Shown in pieces: positions 8,448-17,027 of a stretch of DNA of 64,000 bases. Position 1 is the stretch's first letter; each line of letters starts with the position of its first letter. The stretch is from Streptomyces tsukubensis (GTDB lineage: Bacteria; Actinomycetota; Actinomycetes; Streptomycetales; Streptomycetaceae), in assembly GCF_009296025.1 (NCBI RefSeq), contig NZ_CP045178.1, positions 6,076,001 to 6,140,000 on the forward strand. The letters run 5' to 3'. The notes beneath the pieces were generated by a model. It was not told the origin of the DNA, made no database searches, and worked only from the letters and a program-made list of their open reading frames with translations. The position numbers were made by a program, and so were the translations under genes.

Positions 8448-9068
8448 ATGGACATACGGAACCAGCAGCAGCCCCACGCGCACCAGGACTCCTCCTCCGC
8501 CGGTCAGAGCATCGGCCGCGGGCGTCGGCGGAGCGTACGACGGCTCGCCGTCCCGGTCGCGGCGGCGGCCCTGCTCGGTCTCGCGGGCGCGGGCGCCGCG
8601 CAGGCCGCGACAGCGAGCGGTGCCACCGCGGCGGCCAACCCGACCTGTGCCACGTCGGGGCTGTCCGTCTCCTTCGGCAAGAAGCTGGGCGGCGGCACCA
8701 TGCACGAGGGCACCGTCCTGAAGCTGAAGAACACCTCCAGCCACACCTGCGCCCTGCGCGGCTACCCGGGGCTCGGCCTGGAGGACGCGAACCACAAGAC
8801 GCTGACCTCGCACGCCGCCTGGGGCGACACCTGGTACGCGAAGGACCCCGGCAAGAAGACGCTGACGCTGAAGGCGGGCCAGAGCGCGGAGGCCGTGATC
8901 GGCTGGACGCACGCCAACACGGGCACCTCCGACGCCCAGCACGCCGCATACCTGACGGTGACGCCGCCGGCCTCCACGGCCCACAAGACCCTTAAGCTCG
9001 ACACCTGGGTCGACGGCGGCACGCTCGACGTGACCCCCGTGGCGTACAAGTACGACGTCACCAGCTGA
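8448..9068 (+). CDS. Secreted DUF4232 protein
   Basis: A 206-residue exported protein. Residues 1-55 hold an Arg-rich N-region, a hydrophobic Ala/Leu core and a signal-peptidase site around AAQAATA. The mature part is a DUF4232 domain with the paired cysteines seen in this family (NPTCATSGL and SHTCALRGYPG), a beta-sandwich of unknown role common in Streptomyces secreted or lipid-anchored proteins. The ATG at 8448 has GACAGGAGCAGGAACC before it. An upstream in-frame start at 8223 would add a low-quality leader and is rejected. It stands alone between two hairpins. Function unknown. Confidence 0.82.
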   Translation: MDIRNQQQPHAHQDSSSAGQSIGRGRRRSVRRLAVPVAAAALLGLAGAGAAQAATASGATAAANPTCATSGLSVSFGKKLGGGTMHEGTVLKLKNTSSHTCALRGYPGLGLEDANHKTLTSHAAWGDTWYAKDPGKKTLTLKAGQSAEAVIGWTHANTGTSDAQHAAYLTVTPPASTAHKTLKLDTWVDGGTLDVTPVAYKYDVTS

Positions 9069-9126
9069 ATCGACGGCGGTTGAGCGGCGCCGGCCGGCGC
9101 GACCCCGCCCCGCCCCGGCGCCGACC

Positions 9127-9184
9127 GCGGCCCGCCCCCGCCCCACGTACCCGAGTGACGTACGTGGGGGCGGGAGCGGGCCGC
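9127..9184. terminator. Long bidirectional hairpin
   Basis: A long inverted repeat: left GCGGCCCGC-CCCGCCCCACGTAC, right GTACGTGGGGGCGGG-GCGGGCCGC, with a short loop around CCGAGTGAC. It lies between the convergent DUF4232 and peptidase genes. Confidence 0.75.
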
Positions 9185-9233
9185 GTCGGTCGTTCAGGCC
9201 GGTCGGGGGCGCCGGCCCCCGGCCCGGCCCGGT

Positions 9234-11093
9234 TCAGTGCCTGCCGCCCACCGCCACCCGGAAGCTCCCTTCCCCGGGCGTCAGCGGCACGGTGTACTGC
9301 CGCAGATAGGTGTCGAGGAACGGCGAGCGGTCCCCGGCGGTGGGGACGTCGTCGGACGGGTCGTCCAGGGCGAGGTTCAGCCGCGCGTCCGTGACCTTGA
9401 TGGTCCGGCCCGAGGGGGTGTCCCGCCACGAACCGGTCTGGATCGAACCGATCTCGACGCCCAGTACATGCCCGGCGGCAAGAGTCCAGTCGGTCGCCTT
9501 GAGGTCCACGGAGAGCCGGCCGGAGCGCAGCAGGGAGACCTGCTCGTCGAACATGACGGCCTTCCCCTCGGGGGACACGTCGTAGAGCTTGAGCATGACG
9601 TTGCCCTCGCCCTTGGCCTTCAAGGAGATGTTCGGTGTCCCGGTGACGCGTACGGACCGCTTGACCGGCTCGGACCACGTGAAGTAGCTCGACGTGACCT
9701 CACCGGCCCGCTGGAGCTCCGCGAGTCCCTTGGCGAGCCCCTTCGGGGCGGCCGGGTCGAGCGCGGGAGCGTGCTCCATGTCCCAGTCACCGGTGGACTT
9801 CGGGGTGGCGCCGCCGCTCAGGGCGAGTGAGGTGCGGGCCGAGGCCCCGCCGTCGTCCACGTAGGAGCCGCTCGCCAGCGGGAGATCGGCCGAGCGCTCC
9901 ACCACGGGCCAGGTGCGCTGGGCACGCCAGGCGCCCGTCGAGTCCTCGACCGAGTAGGCGGGATGGTCGACCTTCGGGCGCTTGCCCTTGAGGTACTGGT
10001 CGTAGAAGGAGAGCGTCTCCTCGTACCAGCCCTCACGTCCCATCGCGAGCCGCCCGTCGCTCACCCGGTCGCCGCCGCGCACGTGGTCCCACTGGCCGAC
10101 CCAGCCGCGCTCGGGGCCCTTGTGGTTGTCGAGGTACTCCTGCATCTCCTCGGGTTTGGTGTTGTTCTCCACGAAGCCCTGGGTGACGAAGAGGGGGGTG
10201 TTGCTGCCCTTGGCCTTCTTGGCGAGGTCGCGTGCCTTCCAGTGGGCGGAGTTCTGGTCGGCGATCCTGTAGCCGTCGGAGTTCTGGGTCAGGCACTCCG
10301 GGTGGCTGTCCTCGTAGCGGGAGTTGGCCAGGTAGTGCGGGTCGTCGTCGGGCAACTGGCCCAGCGTGGCGATGGAGTTGTACGCGTTGGCGGTACCGGT
10401 CACGTTCGGGCGGGGCACGCCGTTGGAGTAGATGTACTGGTACAGGTCCCAGACCGGCTCCTGGGCCACGACGGCCTTGAGCGCACGCTGGTCGAGGTCG
10501 TTGCCGACGAGCCCGGTGACGGCGTCGTACGACTTGCCGTACATGCCCACAGCCCCGGTCGACCAGGACTGCTTCGCCGCCCAGTCGACGGCGGCCTGCA
10601 CGTCGGCCTGTTCACCCGGCCCGCCCCAGTCGAGGCAGCCGGTGGAGCCGCCGAAGCCGCGCAGGTCCACCATGACGAAGGCGTAGCCCTGCTTGAAGAG
10701 GTCGGAGCCCTCGATGAAGTCCTCGAAACGCGCGGAGGGCCCGGTGTGCGTGAACCCCTCGTCGTCGGTCTGCCCCGAGTGCCCGAAGTAGGGGCCGACG
10801 GACAGGATCACGGGCACCTGTCTCTTCTTCTTCAACCCCTCGGGCAGCAGCACGTCGGCGTGCAACTGGGTGGGGGAGTGGTCCGAGGACGGGAAGTAGT
10901 GCTGGGTCCAGACCGAGCCCTCAGGGACCCGGTCGTTCTCCGCGTGTGTGACGGGCCGGGTCGCGGTGGCGGCGGCGGACGTCCCCTTCGTCTCGCCCTT
11001 GGGCGCGGCGACGGCGGGACCCGTGAGGGTGCCGGTCAGGGCGAGAGTGGTGAGTACCGATGCGGCCCAAGCGGCCGCGTGGCGTATATGCAC
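9234..11093 (-). CDS. Secreted CocE/NonD (S15, X-Pro dipeptidyl-peptidase-like) hydrolase
   Basis: A 619-residue exported alpha/beta hydrolase. Residues 1-30 form a signal peptide ending in AVAA. The catalytic domain (about 60-390) has the nucleophile in GMYGKSYDA (Ser188) and the DLRGFGGSTG oxyanion region. Residues about 430-615 form the jelly-roll PepX C-terminal domain. S15/CocE proteins remove Xaa-Pro dipeptides or act as acyl esterases; the substrate cannot be told from sequence. Streptomyces secrete similar Xaa-Pro-type peptidases. It is monocistronic and convergent with the DUF4232 gene. Confidence 0.87.
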   Translation of the reverse strand: MHIRHAAAWAASVLTTLALTGTLTGPAVAAPKGETKGTSAAATATRPVTHAENDRVPEGSVWTQHYFPSSDHSPTQLHADVLLPEGLKKKRQVPVILSVGPYFGHSGQTDDEGFTHTGPSARFEDFIEGSDLFKQGYAFVMVDLRGFGGSTGCLDWGGPGEQADVQAAVDWAAKQSWSTGAVGMYGKSYDAVTGLVGNDLDQRALKAVVAQEPVWDLYQYIYSNGVPRPNVTGTANAYNSIATLGQLPDDDPHYLANSRYEDSHPECLTQNSDGYRIADQNSAHWKARDLAKKAKGSNTPLFVTQGFVENNTKPEEMQEYLDNHKGPERGWVGQWDHVRGGDRVSDGRLAMGREGWYEETLSFYDQYLKGKRPKVDHPAYSVEDSTGAWRAQRTWPVVERSADLPLASGSYVDDGGASARTSLALSGGATPKSTGDWDMEHAPALDPAAPKGLAKGLAELQRAGEVTSSYFTWSEPVKRSVRVTGTPNISLKAKGEGNVMLKLYDVSPEGKAVMFDEQVSLLRSGRLSVDLKATDWTLAAGHVLGVEIGSIQTGSWRDTPSGRTIKVTDARLNLALDDPSDDVPTAGDRSPFLDTYLRQYTVPLTPGEGSFRVAVGGRH

Positions 11094-11397
11094 ATGCTCT
11101 CCCGAGATAGCGCGGTGTGCGGGCTGGTGCGGGTGGTGCGAGCGAGCTGTACGACAGGCAGCGGCGCCACATGAGGTGTATGGGGCCGACGGTGAGGAAG
11201 CTTATGATCCACAGCCGTGCGCTTCAATGTGCTGACGTGACAGGGGTGTTAATCGCTCGGGAGCCACTCGGCGCACACGTTTCTACGCGGGACTGGGGGC
11301 TCAGATCGGCGGCCTGAGGGGTCTGAGGGGCCTGAGGGGGGCTGAGAGGTGCGGCCGTTCTGTGGTGGTACGAGCGCGCGCCGCTTCCTCTCAGTCG
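11094..11397. other. Intergenic region, no gene seen
   Basis: Upstream region of the peptidase gene and downstream of the HxlR gene. No convincing coding frame. A short tandem repeat of CTGAGGGG (four imperfect copies, about 11315-11347) is the only structure noticed. Confidence 0.5.
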
Positions 11398-11772
11398 CTA
11401 TGGGCGTCCCGGCTCGCCATGGGCGTCGAGCGCGTCGAGCACCGCGTCGCCGTGCTCCCTCGCCCACTCGGTCAGCGCGTGGATCGGCTCGATCAGCGTC
11501 GTCCCTAGCGGGGTGAGCCGGTACTCGACGCGGGGCGGCACCTCGGCGTAGGCGTGGCGGTCGATGAGTCCGTGCGCCTCAAGCCGTCGGAGCGTCTGGG
11601 TGAGCATCTTGCGGGAGATGCCGCCGATCAGCTCGATCAGCTCGCCGTGGCGCACCGGGCCCTTGCTGAGGCCGTAGAGCACGACCGCCGTCCACTTGTC
11701 GGCGATCAGGTCGAGCGCCAGACGTGCGGGGCAGTCGGAGAGAAAGGGATCACCGGGACCGAAACCGCTCAT
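11398..11772 (-). CDS. HxlR-family transcriptional regulator
   Basis: A 124-residue winged-helix protein of the HxlR class. It starts with a redox-type cysteine region (SDCPARLALDLIADKWT) and continues with the family words LYGLSKGPVRHGELIELIGGISRKMLTQTLRRLE and a wing RVEYRLTPLG. HxlR proteins commonly sense electrophiles, aldehydes or disulfide stress and control a neighbouring oxidoreductase. It diverges from the quinone-oxidoreductase-like gene at 11923 with 150 bp between, so that gene is its likely target. Confidence 0.9.
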   Translation of the reverse strand: MSGFGPGDPFLSDCPARLALDLIADKWTAVVLYGLSKGPVRHGELIELIGGISRKMLTQTLRRLEAHGLIDRHAYAEVPPRVEYRLTPLGTTLIEPIHALTEWAREHGDAVLDALDAHGEPGRP

Positions 11773-11868
11773 GGCACCAAAGGTACCCGCTGGTCACGGC
11801 GGTCAAGGCGGCTGTTGGCCCTGGCGCCCCGGGCCCCCACGCCGCGGGGGCCTCTTGAGGCACCTGTT

Positions 11869-11885
11869 GGTTCCTGTCGGAAACC
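11869..11885. promoter_or_regulatory. Possible HxlR operator
   Basis: GGTTCCTGTCGGAAACC is an imperfect dyad (outer arms GGTT/AACC) 37 bp before the oxidoreductase start, in the divergent HxlR intergenic region. The weak symmetry makes this tentative. Confidence 0.3.
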
Positions 11886-11922
11886 TAGCCTGGATTCATC
11901 CCCTTCCGAATCCAGGAGAGTC

Positions 11923-12855
11923 ATGAGAGTCATCACCCAGCAGACGCTCGGCGGCCCCGAGGTCCTCACCGTCGTGGACGCGCCCGAGCCCCAGCCTCTC
12001 CCGACCGAGGTTCTCGTCCGCGTCAAAGCGATCGGGCTGAACCCGATAGAGGCGCTCCTGCGCGCGGGCGAGTTCCCTCCGCTGCTCGGACGGCCGCCGT
12101 TCGTCCTCGGCTGGGACATCAGCGGAGTGGTGGAGGAGGGGTCGCTGACGTACCGGTTCAAGCTCGGCGACGAGGTGTTCGGGATGCCGCTGTTCCCTCG
12201 GGCGGCCAGCGCGTACGCCGAGTTCGTGGCGGCGCCCGCGCTGCACCTGGTACGCAAGCCGGAATCGCTCTCGCACGTCGAGGCGTCGGCGCTGCCGGTC
12301 GTCGGGCTGACGGCGTGGCAGGGCCTCGTCGACCTCGGCGGTGTGTCCGAGGGTGACCGCGTCCTGATCCACGGTGGTGGTGGCGGGGTCGGTCACGTCG
12401 CCATCCAGATCGCGAAAGCACTCGGCGCGCATGTGATCACGACCGCGAGCGGGAGCAAGCGGAAGTTCGTCGAGGGGTTCGGCGCCGACGAGGTCGTCGA
12501 CTACACGGAGGCCGACTTCACCGAGACGGTCCGCGACGTCGATGTCGTGTTCGACACGATCGGCGGTGACACCGTCGAGCGGTCACTCGAAGTGCTCCGC
12601 CCCGGCGGTCACCTGGTGACGGCGGTCGCCGAGGGGGACGCGGAACTCGTCGCCAGTTACGAGGCGGCAGGCAGGCGCTTCAGCGGCATCGCGGTCGACC
12701 CCGACCCGGTCGCCCTACGAGGCCTGGTCGACCTCGTCGAACAGGGAAAGCTCCGGGTCCACGTGCGGGAGACGTTCCCGTTCGAGCGGGTCGCCGACGC
12801 ACACGGGCTGCTCGACGCCGGTCACCTCCAGGGCAAGGTCGTCCTCACCGTCTGA
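11923..12855 (+). CDS. NADP-dependent oxidoreductase (MDR, quinone reductase-like)
   Basis: A 310-residue zinc-free medium-chain dehydrogenase/reductase. An N-terminal GroES-like domain (GLNPIEALLRAGEFP) is followed by a Rossmann domain with the nucleotide loop GGGGGVGHVAIQIAKALGA. It has no cysteine cluster for structural zinc, as in QOR-type enzymes that reduce quinones or enones with NADPH. I chose ATG 11923 after CCAGGAGAGTC; the longer open frame to 11554 runs through the regulator's coding sequence. It is likely induced through the divergent HxlR regulator. Confidence 0.88.
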   Translation: MRVITQQTLGGPEVLTVVDAPEPQPLPTEVLVRVKAIGLNPIEALLRAGEFPPLLGRPPFVLGWDISGVVEEGSLTYRFKLGDEVFGMPLFPRAASAYAEFVAAPALHLVRKPESLSHVEASALPVVGLTAWQGLVDLGGVSEGDRVLIHGGGGGVGHVAIQIAKALGAHVITTASGSKRKFVEGFGADEVVDYTEADFTETVRDVDVVFDTIGGDTVERSLEVLRPGGHLVTAVAEGDAELVASYEAAGRRFSGIAVDPDPVALRGLVDLVEQGKLRVHVRETFPFERVADAHGLLDAGHLQGKVVLTV

Positions 12856-12968
12856 TCCCGTCGTGGGGCTCCGCGGAGGACCCGCCCGGGACCGGGGCAG
12901 GGGGCGGGAGCAGGGACAGGGACCGATCCCGGCTCCGGGGCCGGGCCGGAGTCCGAGGAGGCGGTGGT

Positions 12969-13118
12969 GCGGACCTGTCCGGCTTCGGCCGGGTCAAGTT
13001 CCGGCCGATCGCCGATGGTCGGGCGGCCGGCGACCGCAAGGTCGTCTGCCTGCCGAAGTCCACCTACGGAGAGCCTCTGGAGGAGGCCCGGCTCGATCAC
13101 TCCCTCTTCCTTCGGCTC
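12969..13118 (+). pseudogene. Possible short gene remnant
   Basis: In the frame starting at 12969, about 50 codons read as plausible protein with strong G/C third positions (for example LSGFGRVKFRPIADGR and KVVCLPKSTYGEPLEEARL). There is no start, no ribosome site, and the frame dissolves into Arg/Pro-rich shadow sequence of the opposite antiporter gene. It may be the remains of a deleted gene. I do not recognise the family. Confidence 0.25.
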
Positions 13119-13170
13119 ATCAATCGACCCACGCGAGTGCGCGTACGTACCGCGTGCGTACGCGCTTCGC

Positions 13171-14478
13171 TCAGGTCCCGGCGAACTCCCGCTCCCGCTC
13201 CGCCTCCGCCTCCGTCACCGGGATGCGGCGCGTCGCGTATCGCAGGAGCGGCGGAGCCATCACCGAGGTGGCGACGGCGACGAGCACGATGATCGTGTAC
13301 GTGGCGGTGGTCAGGATGCCGATCCGGAGACCCGCGGTGGCGATGACGATCTCCACGACCCCGCGGGCGTTGAGCCCGGCCCCGATCGCGAGCGCCTCGC
13401 CGTGGCCGAGGCGGCCGAGCCTGGCGCCGATGTAGCCGCCCGCGAACTTGGCCACGATGGCCACCAGCAGGGTGACCACCCCGGCGAGCAGCACGGTGGG
13501 CCTGGCCAGGGTGGACAGGTCGACCTGGAGCCCCGCCGTGGCGAAGAACAGCGGCGCGAGCGTGGACATCACGAAGGACCGTATGGTGTCGAGCCGCTTT
13601 CTGCTGCCGGAGCCGAGCGAGCTGATCACGATGCCGCACAGGAAGGCGCCGAGGATGGGCTCCATGTCCAGCGCCTGGGTACCGGCAGCGGATAGCATGA
13701 TCATGACAACGATGGTGGCGACGCTGACCCCCGGCTGCCCCGAGCGCTCGGTCCGCCGCAGAATCCCGCGTGCCAACGGCCGGACCACGAGGGCGGCGAT
13801 GGCCAGCGCGGCGATCAGACAGCCGATGGTCTGCACGATCATGCCGAGCCGTGCGCCCGCGACGACCGTCGCCGAAAGGACGGAAAGCAACAGCCAGCCG
13901 ACGATGTCGCTGACGGCGGCCGAGCCGACGATCAGTTGGCCGACGTCGCGGTGGAGCAGCCGCATGTCGAGCAGCGTCTTGGCGATGACGGGCAGCGCGC
14001 TGACGGCGACCGCGACCCCGATGAACAGGGCGAACGTGCCACGGCTCGCGGTGGGCGCGATGAGTGACCCGGGCAGCAGGAAGCCGAGGCCGATACCGAG
14101 CCCGAGCGGCAGCAGCACACTGCTCGCGCTCACCCAGCCGATGGTGCGGCCCTTGCGGCGGACCAGACCGAGATCGATATGGGCTCCGGTGATCGCGACC
14201 AGCAGCAGTACGCCGAGTTGTGCGACCGCGGTCAGCAGGTTCATCTGGTCGGAGTCCCTCGGCAGCAGCCAGTCCGACGCGGCGGGCAGGAACTCACCGA
14301 AGAACGAGGGGCCGAGCAGCACGCCCGCGGAGAGTTCGCCGACCAGCGGAGGCAGACCGAGGCGGACCGCGAGCATGCCCAGCAGTACGGCGGCGGCCAG
14401 CAGTACCCCGATCTGTAGCAGGAAGAGCAGCATCGCGTCATGGCCGATCGAGGGAAGCGGTCTTGTGGCTGTCTCCAT
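13171..14478 (-). CDS. Na+(K+)/H+ antiporter, CPA2 family
   Basis: A 435-residue membrane protein with about 12-13 hydrophobic segments (first at about 14-35). It has family features of KefB/NapA-type exchangers: PPLVGELSAGVLLGP near the start, the VAVSALPVIAKTL segment, and GLNARGVVEIVIATAGL near the end. It should exchange monovalent cations for protons at the cytoplasmic membrane. No regulatory KTN domain is attached; the charged tail ends EAEAEREREFAGT. Similar antiporters occur inside Streptomyces antibiotic clusters, and this one sits next to remains of an O-methyltransferase. ATG start at 14478. Confidence 0.88.
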   Translation of the reverse strand: METATRPLPSIGHDAMLLFLLQIGVLLAAAVLLGMLAVRLGLPPLVGELSAGVLLGPSFFGEFLPAASDWLLPRDSDQMNLLTAVAQLGVLLLVAITGAHIDLGLVRRKGRTIGWVSASSVLLPLGLGIGLGFLLPGSLIAPTASRGTFALFIGVAVAVSALPVIAKTLLDMRLLHRDVGQLIVGSAAVSDIVGWLLLSVLSATVVAGARLGMIVQTIGCLIAALAIAALVVRPLARGILRRTERSGQPGVSVATIVVMIMLSAAGTQALDMEPILGAFLCGIVISSLGSGSRKRLDTIRSFVMSTLAPLFFATAGLQVDLSTLARPTVLLAGVVTLLVAIVAKFAGGYIGARLGRLGHGEALAIGAGLNARGVVEIVIATAGLRIGILTTATYTIIVLVAVATSVMAPPLLRYATRRIPVTEAEAEREREFAGT

Positions 14479-15040
14479 CGGGATCCCCTCTCAGGAGATG
14501 CGGAATCGCGTCGTCCGCGCGTGCCGGGCTCGCGCGCCTCCAGAGCCCCCGGCCTCGCCGCACGGTCCGACGGCGGGACCGGAGCGGACCGGCCGCCGGG
14601 CGGACCCACGACCTGGCAGCCGGAGTTGACTCACCTGGCACCCCCTGGACGTCCACATTCCGGGCGATCCGGCAGCCTTTCCCTCGTGAAGTCACGGACC
14701 CCTGGCTTTCCTGGCGGCGATCGGGGGCAAGATTATGGGCGGGGGTGTTCTTTCGGCAATAGGGTCGCCCCATTCGACACCGGGCGTCGACTTCCGAAGT
14801 CGTGGCTTCGGGCTTCAGGAGTCGCACTTCGGGCTTCCGCAGCCGCACTCCGGACGTCCCTGGAATAGCTCTCGGAGTGGCCCGAATGAAATGGATGATC
14901 GAATTCCATTCGTGGGTTTTTCCGGCAGAAATGTCGAGGGTGATCCCCTGAATCTCCAAGGGGCCTGGACGCCGGTCGGGCGACTGACGTCGGGAGCGGC
15001 ACAGGTTCCGTGTCGGCGGCCGTACTGAACGCCCCCCGCG
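14479..15040. other. Gene-poor decayed region
   Basis: No credible coding sequence on either strand. It contains short direct repeats (variants of CTTCGGGCTTC, about 14785-14850), a lower-GC patch about 14870-14960 with a small hairpin (AATGGA...TCCATT), and leads into two identifiable gene remnants. Confidence 0.5.
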
Positions 15041-15290
15041 ATGCGGGACGCGATCAGGCCGGGCGGCCGGGTGATCGTTGCGGAACGGTCCGCGCCCGGG
15101 GCGACGAGCCGGGTCCCGCCCGGCTGTTGAACCTGACCGTGACGCTGATGAACGGTGGCAAGCGGCGCCCCGAGGGGGAGTGGCGGACGCTGCTCACCGC
15201 CAGCGGTTTCCGGTCCACCCGCGCGGTGGCGATGCCGTACTTCAACGGCGGTTCCCAGCTCTCCGCCATCGGGAAACGGCGGCTGTCCAC
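15041..15290 (+). pseudogene. Remnant of a SAM-dependent O-methyltransferase (Methyltransf_2 type)
   Basis: Two adjoining frames together give the C-terminal part of a small-molecule O-methyltransferase. From 15041, MRDAIRPGGRVIVAERSAPG is the strand-loop after the catalytic region. Then, shifted by one frame near 15098, come DEPGPARLLNLTVTLMNGG, EGEWRTLLTASGF and a closing GGSQLSAI. The first two thirds of the gene are absent. One frameshift and the missing 5' part make it non-functional. Confidence 0.6.
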
Positions 15291-15696
15291 CGGATCGAAG
15301 GTAGGGCCGGCCCCATGTTCCTGGGCGACGGAGTCCGGCTGCAGTCATCATCCGCGCCGCGATCCGTGGCCACGACCCGCGTAACCGTCAGATCTCGGGA
15401 ATGAGAACGCCGTGCGGTTTGATTTCTGCCGCGTCGGGGCTCCGGCTCCCGGTGGATTCACCCCCCGATCACACCGGCGCAGCACCGGCGCGTTCCGGAA
15501 AAGGCACCCCCTTGTGGCCGTACTCCGGCACTTTCCAGCTCACCGCGTTTCTCTGTCTCCGGGGGCCGGCCCGAACTGATGGAATTCCCCGAGAGCCAGG
15601 AGATCCCCATGCGTTCGCATCCCACGCGGCCGGCCGCGGACTGGTGGACGTCTGGAGACTGTCCTCGGCCCCGGCGAGGGACGACAACGACCGGAT

Positions 15697-16013
15697 GGTG
15701 AAACGCCGGGTCAGGCCCAGCGAGATCGACCTGCGAGGGGTCACCGCCTCCGGCGCGCGGCAGACGATCGCGCTCCCGGCCGTGCGGGGCGGCTACGAGA
15801 AGCCGACAGGCGACAGCGTCGTGCTGCCCGCGGAGGCGCTGCGCGACCACGGCAGGGACGTCGGCGACCAGGCCCGGCTGCGCTGGGGCAACGGCGATGT
15901 GTCGACGATGAGGGTGGTCGGATCGTGAGGGTGGTCGGTTCGTTCGCCCCGCCGCGCGGCTTCGGCTACGCCATGGTGCCGGCGAGCCGACTGCTGCCCC
16001 GCACGTGCGGCGG
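15697..16013 (+). pseudogene. Remnant of an FtsX/MacB-type ABC transporter permease
   Basis: The frame through GDSVVLPAEALRDHGRDVGD and ARLRWGNGDVSTMRVVGS reads like the periplasmic domain of an FtsX-like permease. It meets a stop at 15926-15928. Removing one copy of a 17-bp tandem duplication (15911-15944) restores the frame into VVGSFAPPRGFGYAMVPASR, which fits the same family. The N-terminal part and the membrane segments after this point are missing, and the sequence ends at the opposing methyltransferase gene. Confidence 0.6.
15911..15944. repeat. 17-bp tandem duplication that breaks the permease remnant
   Basis: Copy one AGGGTGGTCGGATCGTG (15911-15927) and copy two AGGGTGGTCGGTTCGTT (15928-15944) differ at two positions. 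Seventeen is not a multiple of three, so the duplication shifts the frame and makes the TGA at 15926. Confidence 0.8.
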
Positions 16014-16058
16014 ACCCCGCGGTCCTGCGTATGGGGGACCGGGGCCGCGCGAGGTGCC

Positions 16059-16871
16059 TCAGAGCTTCCGAGCCACAGCTCCGTACATGGCGATGGCAGC
16101 GTCGTCGATGCCGTCCTGCTCGGGTCCCGGGCGCCACTTGTGCACCTGGGTCACGCCGGGTTCGACCAGTTCCATTCCGTCGAAGAACGAGGTGGCTGTG
16201 GGCAGGTCACGCAGGACCATGGGCATGTTCTGCTGCGCGTACTCCTCGGCCACCCGCCCGACCTCCTCGGGTGCGAAGTCGGCGGTGCCGATGGTCATCG
16301 CCAGGTAGCTGCCGGGCGGCAGCGGGTCGAGCAGCCGCCGCACCAGGTGCCGGTCGTCGGGCTCCGGGATGAAGTGCAGGATCCCGATGATCATCAGGCC
16401 CACCGGCTCGCCCAGATCGAGCAGCGCGCGGAACTCGGGGCTGCCCAGAATGGCGTCCGGGTCGAGCATGTCGGCGTCGACGTAGGCGGTGGCGCCTTCG
16501 GGGGAACTGTTCAGCAGGGCGCGGGCGTGGGCGAGGACGATGGGATCGTTGTCGACGTAGACCACGTGCGCCTCCGGCGCCACCTCCTGCACCACCTCGT
16601 GCAGGTTGGGCGGGGTGGGGAGCCCGGCCCCGATATCGAGGAACTGGCGGACGCCCCGCTCCCGCGCGAGATAGCGCCCGGCGCGGTGCATGAACCGCCG
16701 GTTCTCCTTCATGTGCACCGGCAGCGCGGGCCAGTGCCGGCACATCGCGTCGCCCGCCTCGGCATCGACGAGGTAGTGGTCCTTACCGCCCAGAATGTAG
16801 TCGTACACCCGGGCGGAGTGGGCCGTTGACGTGTCGATCCGATCGCGCGCACCGGTCACTGGCCGCTCCAT
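16059..16871 (-). CDS. SAM-dependent methyltransferase (DUF574 / Methyltransf_19)
   Basis: A 270-residue Rossmann-fold methyltransferase of a class greatly expanded in Streptomyces. It has the diagnostic N-terminal SARVYDYILGGKDHYLVD, motif I FLDIGAGLPTPPN, the acidic motif VVYVDNDPIVLAHARALL, and GTADFAPEEV near the C-terminus. Substrates of this family are mostly unknown; these genes often sit beside regulatory or DUF397-type genes, but none is seen here. ATG at 16871. Monocistronic, facing the permease remnant. Confidence 0.88.
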   Translation of the reverse strand: MERPVTGARDRIDTSTAHSARVYDYILGGKDHYLVDAEAGDAMCRHWPALPVHMKENRRFMHRAGRYLARERGVRQFLDIGAGLPTPPNLHEVVQEVAPEAHVVYVDNDPIVLAHARALLNSSPEGATAYVDADMLDPDAILGSPEFRALLDLGEPVGLMIIGILHFIPEPDDRHLVRRLLDPLPPGSYLAMTIGTADFAPEEVGRVAEEYAQQNMPMVLRDLPTATSFFDGMELVEPGVTQVHKWRPGPEQDGIDDAAIAMYGAVARKL

Positions 16872-16971
16872 TCCTTACCGCCGAAAGTCACCTCAGACGG
16901 TACATGGCCGAACCCCCACGTGAAGAATGATGTCGTTTCGGTGGCCGGGCCATTGCACAGAGGTCCGCCCA

Positions 16972-17019
16972 CGGCCGGGAACTCGGACGCGGTGGTGGAA
17001 TTCCTGGAATTCCCGGCCG
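16972..17019. terminator. Hairpin downstream of the GntR gene
   Basis: Arms CGGCCGGGAA (16972-16981) and TTCCCGGCCG (17010-17019) are exact complements and enclose a GGAATTCC-containing loop. It begins 9 bp past the GntR stop on the minus strand. Confidence 0.6.
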
Positions 17020-17027
17020 GGCCGCGC

